From positions 725,414-789,413 of the forward strand of contig JAJEKV010000218.1 of NCBI GenBank assembly GCA_021234155.1: a stretch of DNA of 64,000 nt, given 5' to 3'. The stretch comes from Isoetes taiwanensis. Lineage: Eukaryota > Streptophyta > Lycopodiopsida > Isoetales > Isoetaceae. A program made the position numbers and the translations under genes. The notes below the pieces were generated by a model, which worked only from the letters and a program-made list of their open reading frames with translations, did not search any database and was not told the origin of the DNA. Every line of letters begins with the position of its first letter. The stretch's first letter is position 1. Positions 45,066 to 54,670 of the stretch are shown here, one piece after another.

Positions 45066-45087
45066 ATAATGTATCTATCTATCTATC
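45066..45087 (+). repeat. (TATC)n tail of LINE
   Basis: GGGACAATAATG followed by tandem ATCT units ends the element, in place of poly-A. Confidence 0.65.
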
Positions 45088-45501
45088 ATCCCACCCCAAC
45101 TCAGCTTCCTTCACAAATCTCCACCTTCCATTTCTAATATTCGTGGAATATTCTATTATCACCCCGTCCATCCCTAGGGTTGAATAGGCACATGACTTAT
45201 GAAGGAGTTAAACCCTTGTGAGAGCCCATTACGGCAAATAAATGAACAAACCCATATATTTTTGTCGTAATGTCGAGCACAGGGTTTGACCCCAAGGCAG
45301 ATTTATCCTTTGTAGCCTGTCTATATTGAGATCTCTCTCAAACATTCCGGCATTTTCTCCTTCCATTTTGGCATATTAACCCTTGTTCTACTCTGTTTCA
45401 TTCAGCTCTGTTCTTGAGCCTACTGCCTGTTTATCAGACTACGACGAGCACATTCGGCTCAATCACCATTCTAAAAGTGTCAAGGACCTCCCAGTCAAGA
45501 A
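45088..45501. other. Spacer without recognisable gene
   Basis: No feature supported between the LINE tail and the Helitron insertion site. Confidence 0.5.
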
Positions 45502-45519
45502 GGTGAAAAATATATCATA
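45502..45519 (+). repeat. Left half of the tandem unit split by the Helitron
   Basis: GGTGAAAAATATATCATA, identical to 49612-49629. Joined to 49580-49611 it forms a 50-bp unit in tandem with the one at 49612-49661. Confidence 0.85.
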
Positions 45520-46901
45520 CTAGTAATGGTGCCCAGCGTTGCTGGGCATAAGTTTAGAGCATATAAATGTTTTGGGCCACAAAGAATGTCCAAATTACGA
45601 TCACTCTCAAATTTTTATCTTTGTAAATATTGTGTGTATGTAAAGTGTGGCACTATAGGCTATTATTATTTTTGGTTGTTAGGTTTTTGGGTGCTTGTTG
45701 GATAATTATTATTTATCCCCCTCCCCTTTTCTGCTTGGTACGGTGCTTTGTGAATGTCGTTGCAAATAATGTGATGAATCATTATTATCAGAGGTTTCCC
45801 AGTAGGGATTTATTTTAGGTGAGGTTCGAGTAAAATGAATTCAAGTTATTGCAACACGTAACATGTTATTCGACATTGCTTGAAGTTCTAAAGGAATTAT
45901 AGCCACAATCTATTTTGAAAGTTGTGATAAACAATATTTGGAATTTGGTGCCATGTGAATGAATGAATCTTGTCCCAAGCGTCGAAATAATACAACACAT
46001 AACATGTTATTCAACATCGTCATTGTCTATTTGAAGTTCTAGAGGAATTATAACCACAATTTATTTGAAATTTATGATCAACAATATTTGGGACAGAAGT
46101 TTGTTGCCTTAACTTCATCCAAATACACAATAGAGTATCAAATGATGCAAAATCATTTTTGAAGTCCTTCTTTGCAAAAGCAATATAACCTATGCAATAA
46201 AGTAGACCACAAAATTGTCAGAATCATCATACAATGCACCAATCTTTCAAACAAATGCAACAATGTTAAAAAAAAAAAAGCCTGTTGTGATTCTATTTGG
46301 TTCCATTAAATCGAACATCTCTACTCGGGTTTGATAACACGCTATCAATTCTTCCTCTTCTTCCGGTAAATCAAAAGGCAATCTTTCACATTAGAATACC
46401 TAAAATAAAGCATTAGAGATCATATAATATTTTTATGTGCCCCAGAGCCAACATCAGAAAGTACCGCGTAGCGCTACGGAAGTAACTCATGTCACACTCC
46501 CACTTTGCAAAAGAAAACAAACACTTTGTACTATAGGCCACATCGCAACTAAACACCATTGTGCTTAGGCAATATATGGCCCCGAGTTGGTAATAATGAC
46601 ATTAGTTTGACATAAAAGGATACCTTCATAGGCAGGCTTCTCAAGTAAATCTTGGTGTTAGCTTATGACTTTGAATCTCTCTCTCTCCACTTAGGCAGGG
46701 AAATCCTTAACATTGCTTACTTTTGATTTTTGAAAGTGCGAGAAAACATAAGAGGGTGCTTTCTCAATGTCTAACTTAAGAACACAAATCTATCGCACCA
46801 TATGTTAAACATAAATATGTTTGAGATGAATCTGAGAAAATGCAAAGGGGCTCACACCATTGTCTAAGGGTGATGGCTTCAATAGCTGCCATAACACATC
46901 A

Positions 46902-47180
46902 TAGTCCAGCATAAAGAACAATTCCTTTTATAGCGCTTTGAAAATATATAATCTGACAGGCATTAGTTGAACTTCTATCTTAAGAACATGTAATCGTCTT
47001 CCAGAATTTTCATATTACATGGCTCATAGGACTTGCTAGAAGGCTAGGACCTGCAGTAGAGGATTATGGCTATGTCAAATATTAAACTTTAATTACTGCT
47101 ACAATACATAATAGTCCAGCATAAAGGACACTTCCTTTTATAGCGCTTTGGAAGTATATAATGTGACAGGCATTAGTTGA
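46902..47180 (+). repeat. Direct repeat of about 72 bp flanking 135 bp
   Basis: Copies at about 46902-46970 and 47108-47180 share ATAGTCCAGCATAAAG, CCTTTTATAGCGCTTTG and GACAGGCATTAGTTGA. The second ends exactly at the internal Helitron-type terminator. Confidence 0.75.
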
Positions 47181-47181
47181 A

Positions 47182-47208
47182 ATAGTAATGGTGCCCAGCG
47201 TTGCTGGG
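47182..47208 (-). mobile_element. Internal Helitron-type 3' terminator with altered end
   Basis: On the minus strand the same hairpin and spacer ACCATTA as at 45520-45547 are followed by CTAT instead of CTAG. It lies inside the larger Helitron in the same orientation. Confidence 0.65.
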
Positions 47209-47353
47209 CCGATCCTTTGAGGCAAATATCCTAGCCACAACTTTACACTTGCTTCTCTTTGCATTTTTGGTAGTGTACAGGGCCGATCCTTTGAGGCAAA
47301 TATCCTAGCCACAGCTTCTTTACACTTGCTTCTCTTTGCATTTTTGGTAGTGT
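47206..47353 (+). repeat. Two-unit tandem repeat, period 74 bp
   Basis: Units from 47206 and 47280, each GGGCCGATCCTTTGAGGCAA to TTTTTGGTAGTGTACA, differ by a 4-bp indel and single substitutions. The array abuts the internal hairpin. Confidence 0.8.
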
Positions 47354-48687
47354 ACAACTTTGATGATTATTGAAGTGCAGGGGGGTTACAATTTCAACTG
47401 AGCAATTTTGCCCTGTTCTGCAATCGCTTATTGTCTTTTGATTCTCCTTACAAATGTGTAAGAATCGAAACAACCTTCTTTTTTTTAAGGATGAGAATGC
47501 ACTTTTGTTTTGAGATGTGGGTTTGGGGTTTGACATTTACCATATTAACTCAAATTAAATTAATGATCTAAACAAACACCGAATGTTTTGTGGCTATGTG
47601 GGACAACAAATGTCTACTCCAATGTGAATCCGTCCCTTTCAACGGATGCAACCATTGGTGCAACAAAAGTTCAAGCCAATGTGAATATGCCCCTTTCAAC
47701 AGAAGCAACCGGATTAGAATATGCAACCAAGTCCTAGACATGTGATGCATTTGGGGCATTTTGCATTGGCAGCATTGCCATGATTGAAATGGAAGGCTAA
47801 GGGACAGATGTATAACTGTGCTAATGGGCACAAATTCGAAAGTGGTTTGGGTTGATTCCAATGTTCTCAAATGTTGGTTCAGATGCTGGATAACATGGGG
47901 CCAGAACTGCAGGGGAAAATAATATATGATCAGTAGGGACAATCCTTCAAAAGGAATGGAGAAAATTGACATATTACCTGGTCACAGCATCCTTGAGCCC
48001 TCTATGATGTCCCGGCTCCATTCTACAGGAAACAGCTCCATTCTGCAGGGAACAAAAGTTGTATGTGGGTGGGATGACATAAAGACATAATGTATGAAGT
48101 CTACTTACGTCAACTTATTGTAAATCACCCAGGCTTTGGGCAAAGCATTTCCTGTAGCATTGGCAGGGCAAGACACCATAAACATCATATCTTTCTCGCG
48201 TATAGATAGGATCTAATTACTATCTAGGACAATCTTTGACAATATTATCAGTAAGTTCTGAGGGTTATTTCGTGCTTTTCTGCTTTGATCATGAAAACTT
48301 CCATTTCAGAGATATATGACATAAGGCCCCATATTCTGCTGTCATGTACCATATTTACTTCCAAGCAACTACACCATGTTGTGCTAAAAAGGACTAAAGT
48401 TTCCTGCTGCCTGTTTACAGATACAAACATATATCCTTATTTGAACGTTTGTATTCCCTATCAGTGTAATCTTTCTCATTTCGTATCTCCACTTATTACG
48501 ATGCTGTATCAATAAGTGCATAAATCCTTCTTCTGATGCAAAGAATACAGGTGGCCAGACTCATTGACCAAGTGCCTGTATCAAAGGTTCTCTACTACAA
48601 TTTCAACTTTTCAAAATTGAATACATATCTTATATTTCTACTCAAAAATTCCATACTAAAGTTTTCGACATGGAAGAAGGATCTCAC

Positions 48688-49044
48688 CTGAGCCAAAGGG
48701 AGCGTGCATTCTCTAGACTACGCTGCTCTGTGTCATATTCCCTCCACCTTTCAATGAAATCAACAAATTAAAAACAATGCAAGTATTAAGAATTTTTTAA
48801 ATGAAACGTACTTCCTCTGCTGCAGACGGTGCTGACGTTCGGAAGCCCAGAGTCTGCGTTGGGTGTCCATCCAATGGATGTCCTGGGCACGAAGCTGCTG
48901 GAGATGGACATGCCAGGCAGCATCCTCCTCCCGCCATGCTCTGTTAATGCTACTATCTAAGGACGTAAGGAATGCATGGGCAACGTCTCCGGCAGTGCTG
49001 CCCGCCATGGTGCAGCTGCATGCTGCTTCAAATAGTTTCTCGCA
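48688..49044 (-). pseudogene. Captured gene fragment with at least two exons
   Basis: Exon A (about 49044-48812) reads EKLFEAACSCTMAGSTAGDV, then TSLDSSINRAWREEDAAW and WASERQHRLQQRK, ending at a donor GTACGT. Exon B (48747-48688) follows a proper acceptor and continues in phase with WREYDTEQRSLENARSLWLR to donor CAG/GTGAG. Phases fit (2 then 2). A third exon near 48577 is possible. The family is not recognised. Preserved splice sites inside a Helitron suggest a captured host-gene piece. It has no start of its own that I can prove. Confidence 0.5.
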
Positions 49045-49579
49045 GATAGGCTACTGGGTTATGTATCTGATGCAGATAAGTATCAGATAAGGGGATGAAA
49101 GAAAAAAAATAAAGAAAAGCTTCAAGAGAGTCACCTCAAGCTCCTCTGAAATTGCAGAGCGGCCGATTTTCACTCTAAGAAGTAGCAGCATAGCCATTGA
49201 AACCTATTTTCGCTGCTCATTATATGATGCTGCTAACGCATGATGTTGTCCTGCATTAAGAAGATATACAATATCAGATAAGGGGACGAAAGAAGAAAAA
49301 TAAAGAAAAGCTTCAACAGAGTCGCCCTGAACATCTCAAGTTCCTCTCAAACTGCCATAGCCATCGAACCCAAAGCTCTGACCATAACCTTAGTGATGCC
49401 ATAGCTTACCAGATTCACTATTCCGGATGCCATCGCCAGCCCTCTCTGCTCAAATCCTCATTGATAACCAAAAAAAAAAGCGTCCATCGAGTGTGGGCCG
49501 TCGGATTTGGTCAGTTTAATCCTAGCCGCCCAATTTAGGGCTGGGTCCAACACTTACACTATAACATTATTATATAAGA

Positions 49580-49661
49580 TTAAGCTAATTTTTCACTTAA
49601 GGCTTTGAGGGGGTGAAAAATATATCATATTAAGCAAATTTTTCACTTAAGGCCTTCGATT
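49580..49661 (+). repeat. Right part of 50-bp tandem duplication
   Basis: 49580-49611 completes the unit begun at 45502-45519; 49612-49661 is the second unit. Both contain TTAAGC(T/A)AATTTTTCACTT. Confidence 0.8.
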
Positions 49662-49904
49662 GCTAAAGAACATCATAGAAACGTGTAGGAATACAAAATT
49701 TCTATTGTAGATAATATAAAAGAAAAATACAATTACTAAATAATACTTTAGTAATGTTTTACTCAATGCATTCCTCATATATTAGTAGAAAGCCACACAC
49801 ATAGTGGGAAAGATCTTGAGACCACAATACCAATAGAGCATGCCTTACAAATAAAAGGCTATGCGTATTGGCAAAAGAATTGATAGAACCTCACATAAAC
49901 CAAT

Positions 49905-51419
49905 TCAACGAAATACTTCTGTTCGCCTTGGTTTGGTATGAAATATTTTGTCAATTTTGTCAACAATCTCTGGCGTCATTCTAGGAACAACTTGTATTGC
50001 CTTGACATTTTCCAGCAACTGCAAAAGACAAAGTCATTAAAGACGGCAAAACGTGCAAAGTTCCATTCAATTGCCAAATGTGGACATATATCTAATAAAA
50101 TAAAAACATAGGCTCTATCAAGAATTCAAGAACGGTTCTATACATGGGAATAAGGAACTTTTCAGTTCTTAATAGTGTAATCTTGAAGAATGGATTGTGA
50201 AATCTGGTTAAGGCAAATAGTCTTGGATAATCCTCAAATAAAAAATGCCATAGGAAGGGCTTCGACCTAGAAGTGGGGATGTTTTTGGAGTGTCTTACTT
50301 GTGATTCCTTTGTTGCTCCAGTAATGACAGTGCTGACATTTGGATTTAAAAGACACCAAGCAATGCATAGTTGAGACGTAGTTGCACCAATTCCATCAGC
50401 AATGGGCTTTAACTCATCTGCCTTCATAAGATTATCTTTCAGCAAAGACCTGCTTGCAAGATTCTGCAAAGGAAATGCATAAACTTAAGATGTAAGAACC
50501 ACCATTAAACAGAGGCCAAAATCAGCCGAAAATAGAATGTAAACGTTTTGTTGTCTGACCTTGTAGTTTTCCAAAGCAAATCTACTGTCAGAAGGAATAA
50601 CTCCGTTACTGTATTTTCCTGATAATACCCCAGACGCCAAGGGGCTCCAAGTTGCAAGGCCTGTGCCATAGCTTTTGTACAGTGGCAAAATTCGCCTTCA
50701 ACCTGCAAAATATAGTTTGAAGAATACAAATCTTTAGGGTAGAGTACAGATGTTTCAGATTCAGAAACATTGAGTACACTAGTACAGTTTGTATGTAGCA
50801 AATTCAGACAAAGGGAAAACAAACAAATAAAAACAGAGCATACCTTTTCTCGATTCAACAGATTATATTCAGGCTGTTCTACAACAGGGCCAATGAGATC
50901 CAAGCGTCTAGCAACTTCCCAAGCCTCTGTAATCTGTTGAGCAGACCATTCACTGGTGCCCCAATAAAATGCCCAGCCATTATCTATCACATAGTTCATA
51001 GCCCTAACAGTTTCTTCAATAGGTGTGGCTATATCAGATCTATGTGCAAACAATACATCCACATAATCCATATCCAGCCGTTTTAGGGAAGCTTTAGTCC
51101 CTTCAACGATATGCTTTCTAGACAAACCTTTGTCATTAGGGCCTGATCCGCCCCAAAAAAGCTTTGTAGTAACTACCAGATCCGACCTTTTGCAACCTAG
51201 GTCTTTAAATGCGTGCCCCATTATTTCCTCTGCCCTTCCGTTTGCATAGACCTCTGCATTGTCAAAAAAATTGATGCCTGCTTCTCTACATCTACTGAGC
51301 AAAACTTTGGCTTCTTTTACATCTAGCTGATTACCGAAACTGACCCAAGAGCCATAGCCGAGAGCGCTCACCTTTAGGCCTGATCTTCCAAGGTTTCTGT
51401 ATTCCATTTGGTTGGCCAT
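49905..51419 (-). CDS. KAB1: Voltage-gated K+ channel beta subunit (aldo-keto reductase), one-base frameshift in exon 2
   Basis: Four exons on the minus strand: 51419-50844, 50702-50560, 50463-50299 and 50018-49905, all bounded by GT/AG and all junctions in phase 0. The protein of about 332 residues matches plant KAB1 in length. It has the aldo-keto reductase fold with [14 protein letters not shown] (catalytic Asp and Tyr), the Lys in TKLFWGG, the [11 protein letters not shown] block, a [13 protein letters not shown] loop, and a C-terminal NADPH-binding part (ITGATKESQ). Family members bind NADPH and K+ channel alpha subunits at the membrane. Exon 2 starts VEGEF and then needs one more T to read LPLYKSYG; the T4 run puts it out of frame, and its length of 143 instead of 144 agrees. 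Pseudogene or assembly error. A Helitron ends 325 bp beyond the stop. Confidence 0.88.
50560..50702 (-). other. KAB1: KAB1-like exon 2 with one-base deletion
   Basis: The exon is 143 nt between good splice sites. Minus-strand GAATTTTGCCACTG lacks one T relative to a frame giving E-F-L-P-L; downstream codons encode [20 protein letters not shown] in the shifted frame. Confidence 0.8.
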
Positions 51420-52355
51420 GGGCGCCGGATTTGGAGCTGGAGCTGCGTCTTGTTGAGAAATTTAGGCACTACATAAGTTTAGAACTAAGATTAGGACGGA
51501 ATGGACAGATTCTCGGGGTAGAGTAAGAAGCTCGAGTAACTAAGCGGGCAACGGAAGAAAGAATTTAAGAATCCTTTCATCTTTTTTTTAACCCCCTTTT
51601 TATTTTCTCGTGTTTTGTTTTGATTTGTGAGTTGTCAACACATGGCTATCAAATCATCCCCGACAAGTATTGTCCTAACCTTTGCATTTTGGTTTGCAAT
51701 GGTCTTGTGAAGTTTTTCCAATGCTTTTGCCACCATACTTGCAGTTTAGGTTTCACTCTCTTGTCCACTATATGCTACATGCCACATTTATCCACACTAC
51801 CATCCCATTTCCTCCCATTTCATTCACATATATGCTTTCTACCTTTGTCTAAACGATCTACTCACACCCACTCTGATCCATGCACAACAACCTCACCAGA
51901 GCGCGCTGGGCCTACTCTACTCACACCCACTTTCATCTCATGCACAACTACCTCAAACAGTGTTGGGCCTACATAAATCTATGTATGACATTGAATCATT
52001 AACGCCTGTTGTCGTCCCTTGGCCTAACAGATTCCTTGACAGCTTGGACAAAATGAGTAGGTGGGAGGACTGATCCTAAACATGTAGATTTGGTCGATAT
52101 TGCTTGCAATATTTTACTGTTGTTTTCTACAAAACTTGATTATATTCTTTGCTAAATTTGTGCTTGGGAGTGGGAATAGATGTCCAAGCACAAATGGGTG
52201 CCTTGAGAACAAGATCCTCGAAGTACTTGCACGGCCACCCCTAGGGAAGTCAATGATACGATTAAATCTCGAGGCAAAGTATCCAACTACATCCCATATA
52301 TTTCGAGGACTTTATCTACGCCCAATTTGGGTTATCAAAAAAAAAAAAAAAAAAT
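51420..52355. other. Upstream region of KAB1-like gene, no other gene seen
   Basis: The promoter and 5' UTR of the gene should lie just beyond 51419, but I see no convincing TATA box. A short direct repeat (CTACTCACACCCACTCTGAT and CTACTCACACCCACTTTCAT) lies near 51857-51940. An A18 run ends at 52355. Confidence 0.45.
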
Positions 52356-54150
52356 AGAAACTTAACATAGTTTCAATTTGGAAACTATGTTTAGTTTCCA
52401 AGGAAACTATATTCAGTTTCCTGGAACTATTTTCAGAGTCTTTCTGTCATGTCTTTTTCGTTGAATTTGCAATGATTTCAGTTGCAATGATTTCAAGTTT
52501 GTGTATGTATCCTTCCATATCTGCAGCAAATCTAATCCATGTACAAACATTCTTTTCCATTTAATGCTCCAATTTTTTCAAACCAATTTTTTCAATCCAA
52601 ATTTGCAATCCGGCAAGGATTTGAAGCTAAATTATGCGGGCAAAGATTTTGAGTTTGAGCGCATGACGGTGTCGCCTTGATCTTGATATGTTGATTCTTG
52701 TTCTTGTTGATTGTAGATTTGATTTTTTTATTGTTGATTCTTACAAATCTATTCCTCCTCCCCATCAATCCAACCATTTTCTTGCTTCAAATGACTGCTT
52801 CCGGCTAATGGCTATCAATCCCCTGCCTTCAAGCTTGCGTTAAGGGCAGAGCATATAATGGCGAGATATCGCCCAATACCGCCGAAGCCTGTGATTCCCA
52901 AGAAAGAAAAAGGAGCTATCCTATCACTTATGTTTCATAGTTCAACAAAGACTATTCTTAGGCACTAACCACTTGAGTTTTCATGGTTCTAGATTGGTCA
53001 GGAGTGGTTCTTATCTGACATTGATGTTGCATTGGAGCGGCGTGTTATTTCTTCTGCTATTGGATTGCTTTATGCACTTTGAATGACGTTTGTACAGCTC
53101 CGTCATGACTGAATGTTGTTATATCTTCGAGTATTTATGTCATACTTTACTTTTGGTGTAATATATTATGTGTGTTTATTTGGCCATCATTTCTTATAAT
53201 ATGTATTGCATCACAGAAACACAAAACTTTCTTCTTTCCTTGTGAAAACCTTCTTCATCCATTCACAACAATATTGTACAACATGCATTTAACATTGGTT
53301 ACTAAAACAATGAATATATGTCTGATATCGAGTGACATTGTGAGTCAAACTCTCATCATAACTCCTAGCCACAAGGAAACTGGGCTCGCACACTAGTACC
53401 ACCCCTTGGTCTACTCCCAGTTTGTAAAGGTGGTTGTTCCCGCAAAGGGTCTGGTATTTTAGAAATGTAAAGAGGAGCTCGTGCAGTAGCCTGTGATTGT
53501 GCATATGATCCCTTGAACTTCACAAGTGCTGGCCTACTGCTCCTAGAACCTAGTACCCTGAGGTCTCGTCTGACGTCTTGGATAATTTGTTCGAGCTTCT
53601 CTTATCTTGCCACCTGCACCCTTGCAAGCTGCTCTGTGGAAACCTTATAAAGTTTACAAAATGGAAACCTTATAAAGTTTCCTATCCAAAATGGAAGCCT
53701 TATAAAGTTTATAGAATGGAAACCTTATAAAGTTTCCTATCCAAAATGGAAACCTTATAAACCTAATATAGTCTATGTTTCTTTGAAACCTAATGAAGTT
53801 TCAAATTCAAAATGTTGGCACACTCCTCACGCTAAAAAGACTCCTCATGCATTTGGGAACACAATCTTCCATAAGATCTTACACATGTGGATAGATTACA
53901 TTTTGTCATACAATCTTGAAAATTTGCTACAAAATCTTACACACGTGCCTAGACTCTTTCATTTTATTTTGAAAAGCGGAAACCTTATAGAGTTTTCTCA
54001 AAAGTAAACTACGTATAGTTTCCATAAAGGAAACCTTACAAGGTTTTCACTAGAGGAAACCTAACATAGTATCCATGGAAACTTAGAAACTACATCAAGT
54101 TTCCATTGAAACCACATTAAGTTTCAACAAGAAACCCTATGAGGTTTCTG
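52356..54150. repeat. Field of GGAAACCTTATAAAGTTTCC-like repeats
   Basis: The motif and variants (GGAAAC..TATAGTTTCC, GGAAACCTAACATAG, AAACCCTATGAGGTTTC) recur many times at 52360-52430 and 53638-54150, many of them imperfect palindromes. The segment between (52440-53637) has no repeats and no recognised gene, and may be a later insertion. Confidence 0.65.
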
Positions 54151-54670
54151 GCAAACTCCAACCCAAATCGGGAGTAGAAAAAACCATCGGCATATATTCG
54201 GCCAAGAGAATAGAATAGAATAGAAAGAGCACGTATAAGCTATTAAACACCATGGATAGATGAGATGCCAATCCATGCATTGGGAAGTCCATTTTGATGT
54301 GGCTTTTTCTTTTCCCCGTCCCCAAATCTCATTATGGCATTGGCCTTAGTACGTTCCCAAAATATCTGTTTTCTAAGATTTTGGCGTAGGTGGGCCGAAA
54401 AAAGAGGGGCCTGGATTTTTGTTTTTGTATGGTCTGAGGGGACCTCGAGTTTTGTTTCTGTATGCTCTGCATGGTCGTAAGTAGCAGGTGTTATGTTCAC
54501 GGGGGCTGTTAAGAACAGCCCGATGTAGGCGCCCGGACAGCTGGAGCCTTGTACAAATGGTGCCTCTGCCCAAATCGGCATGCTGGGGTTTGTGTCTGTG
54601 GCTGGCGATGGCATCTTCGGTGTCTGTTGGTAGTGAAGGTAAGATTTGAGTTTGTTTTTTACAAGATTAG
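54151..54670. other. Upstream region of HUH-endonuclease ORF
   Basis: Contains GAATA pentamers (54208-54226). A short reading stretch ATGGCATCTTCGGTGTCTG at about 54609 ends in GAAG/GTAAGA, which could be a first exon, but a matching phase into the main ORF was not found. Confidence 0.35.

Larger units (their letters stand above)
41110..45087 (+). mobile_element. LINE with coiled-coil ORF1 and (TATC)n tail
   Basis: Begins with tandem 5' units, followed by an ORF1-like coding region (41605-42660), an endonuclease (42850-43400), a reverse transcriptase lacking its N-terminal half (43410-43940), and a C-terminal zinc-finger region. It ends in a TATC/ATCT microsatellite at about 45067-45087 rather than poly-A. 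Codon and amino-acid style (GVKQGCPLSPTLFG, YGAEAWG) differ clearly from the L1-type LINE at 20905-30177, so this is another clade. No target duplication was recognised. Confidence 0.7.
45520..49579 (-). mobile_element. Non-autonomous Helitron, 4.06 kb
   Basis: On the minus strand it starts TCTTATATAATAATG at 49579 and ends with hairpin GCCCAGC-AAC-GCTGGGC (45547-45531), spacer ACCATTA and CTAG (45523-45520). It lies between A and T with no target duplication, as Helitrons do. The empty site is reconstructible because the target was a 50-bp tandem duplication. No Rep-helicase is encoded, so it would have moved with enzymes supplied in trans. Captured exons and a second internal terminator are described separately. 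Confidence 0.8.

Noticed and set aside
52356-54150. CRISPR-like array
   Set aside because: Repeat spacing and length are irregular, spacers are not uniform, and the context is a plant genome.
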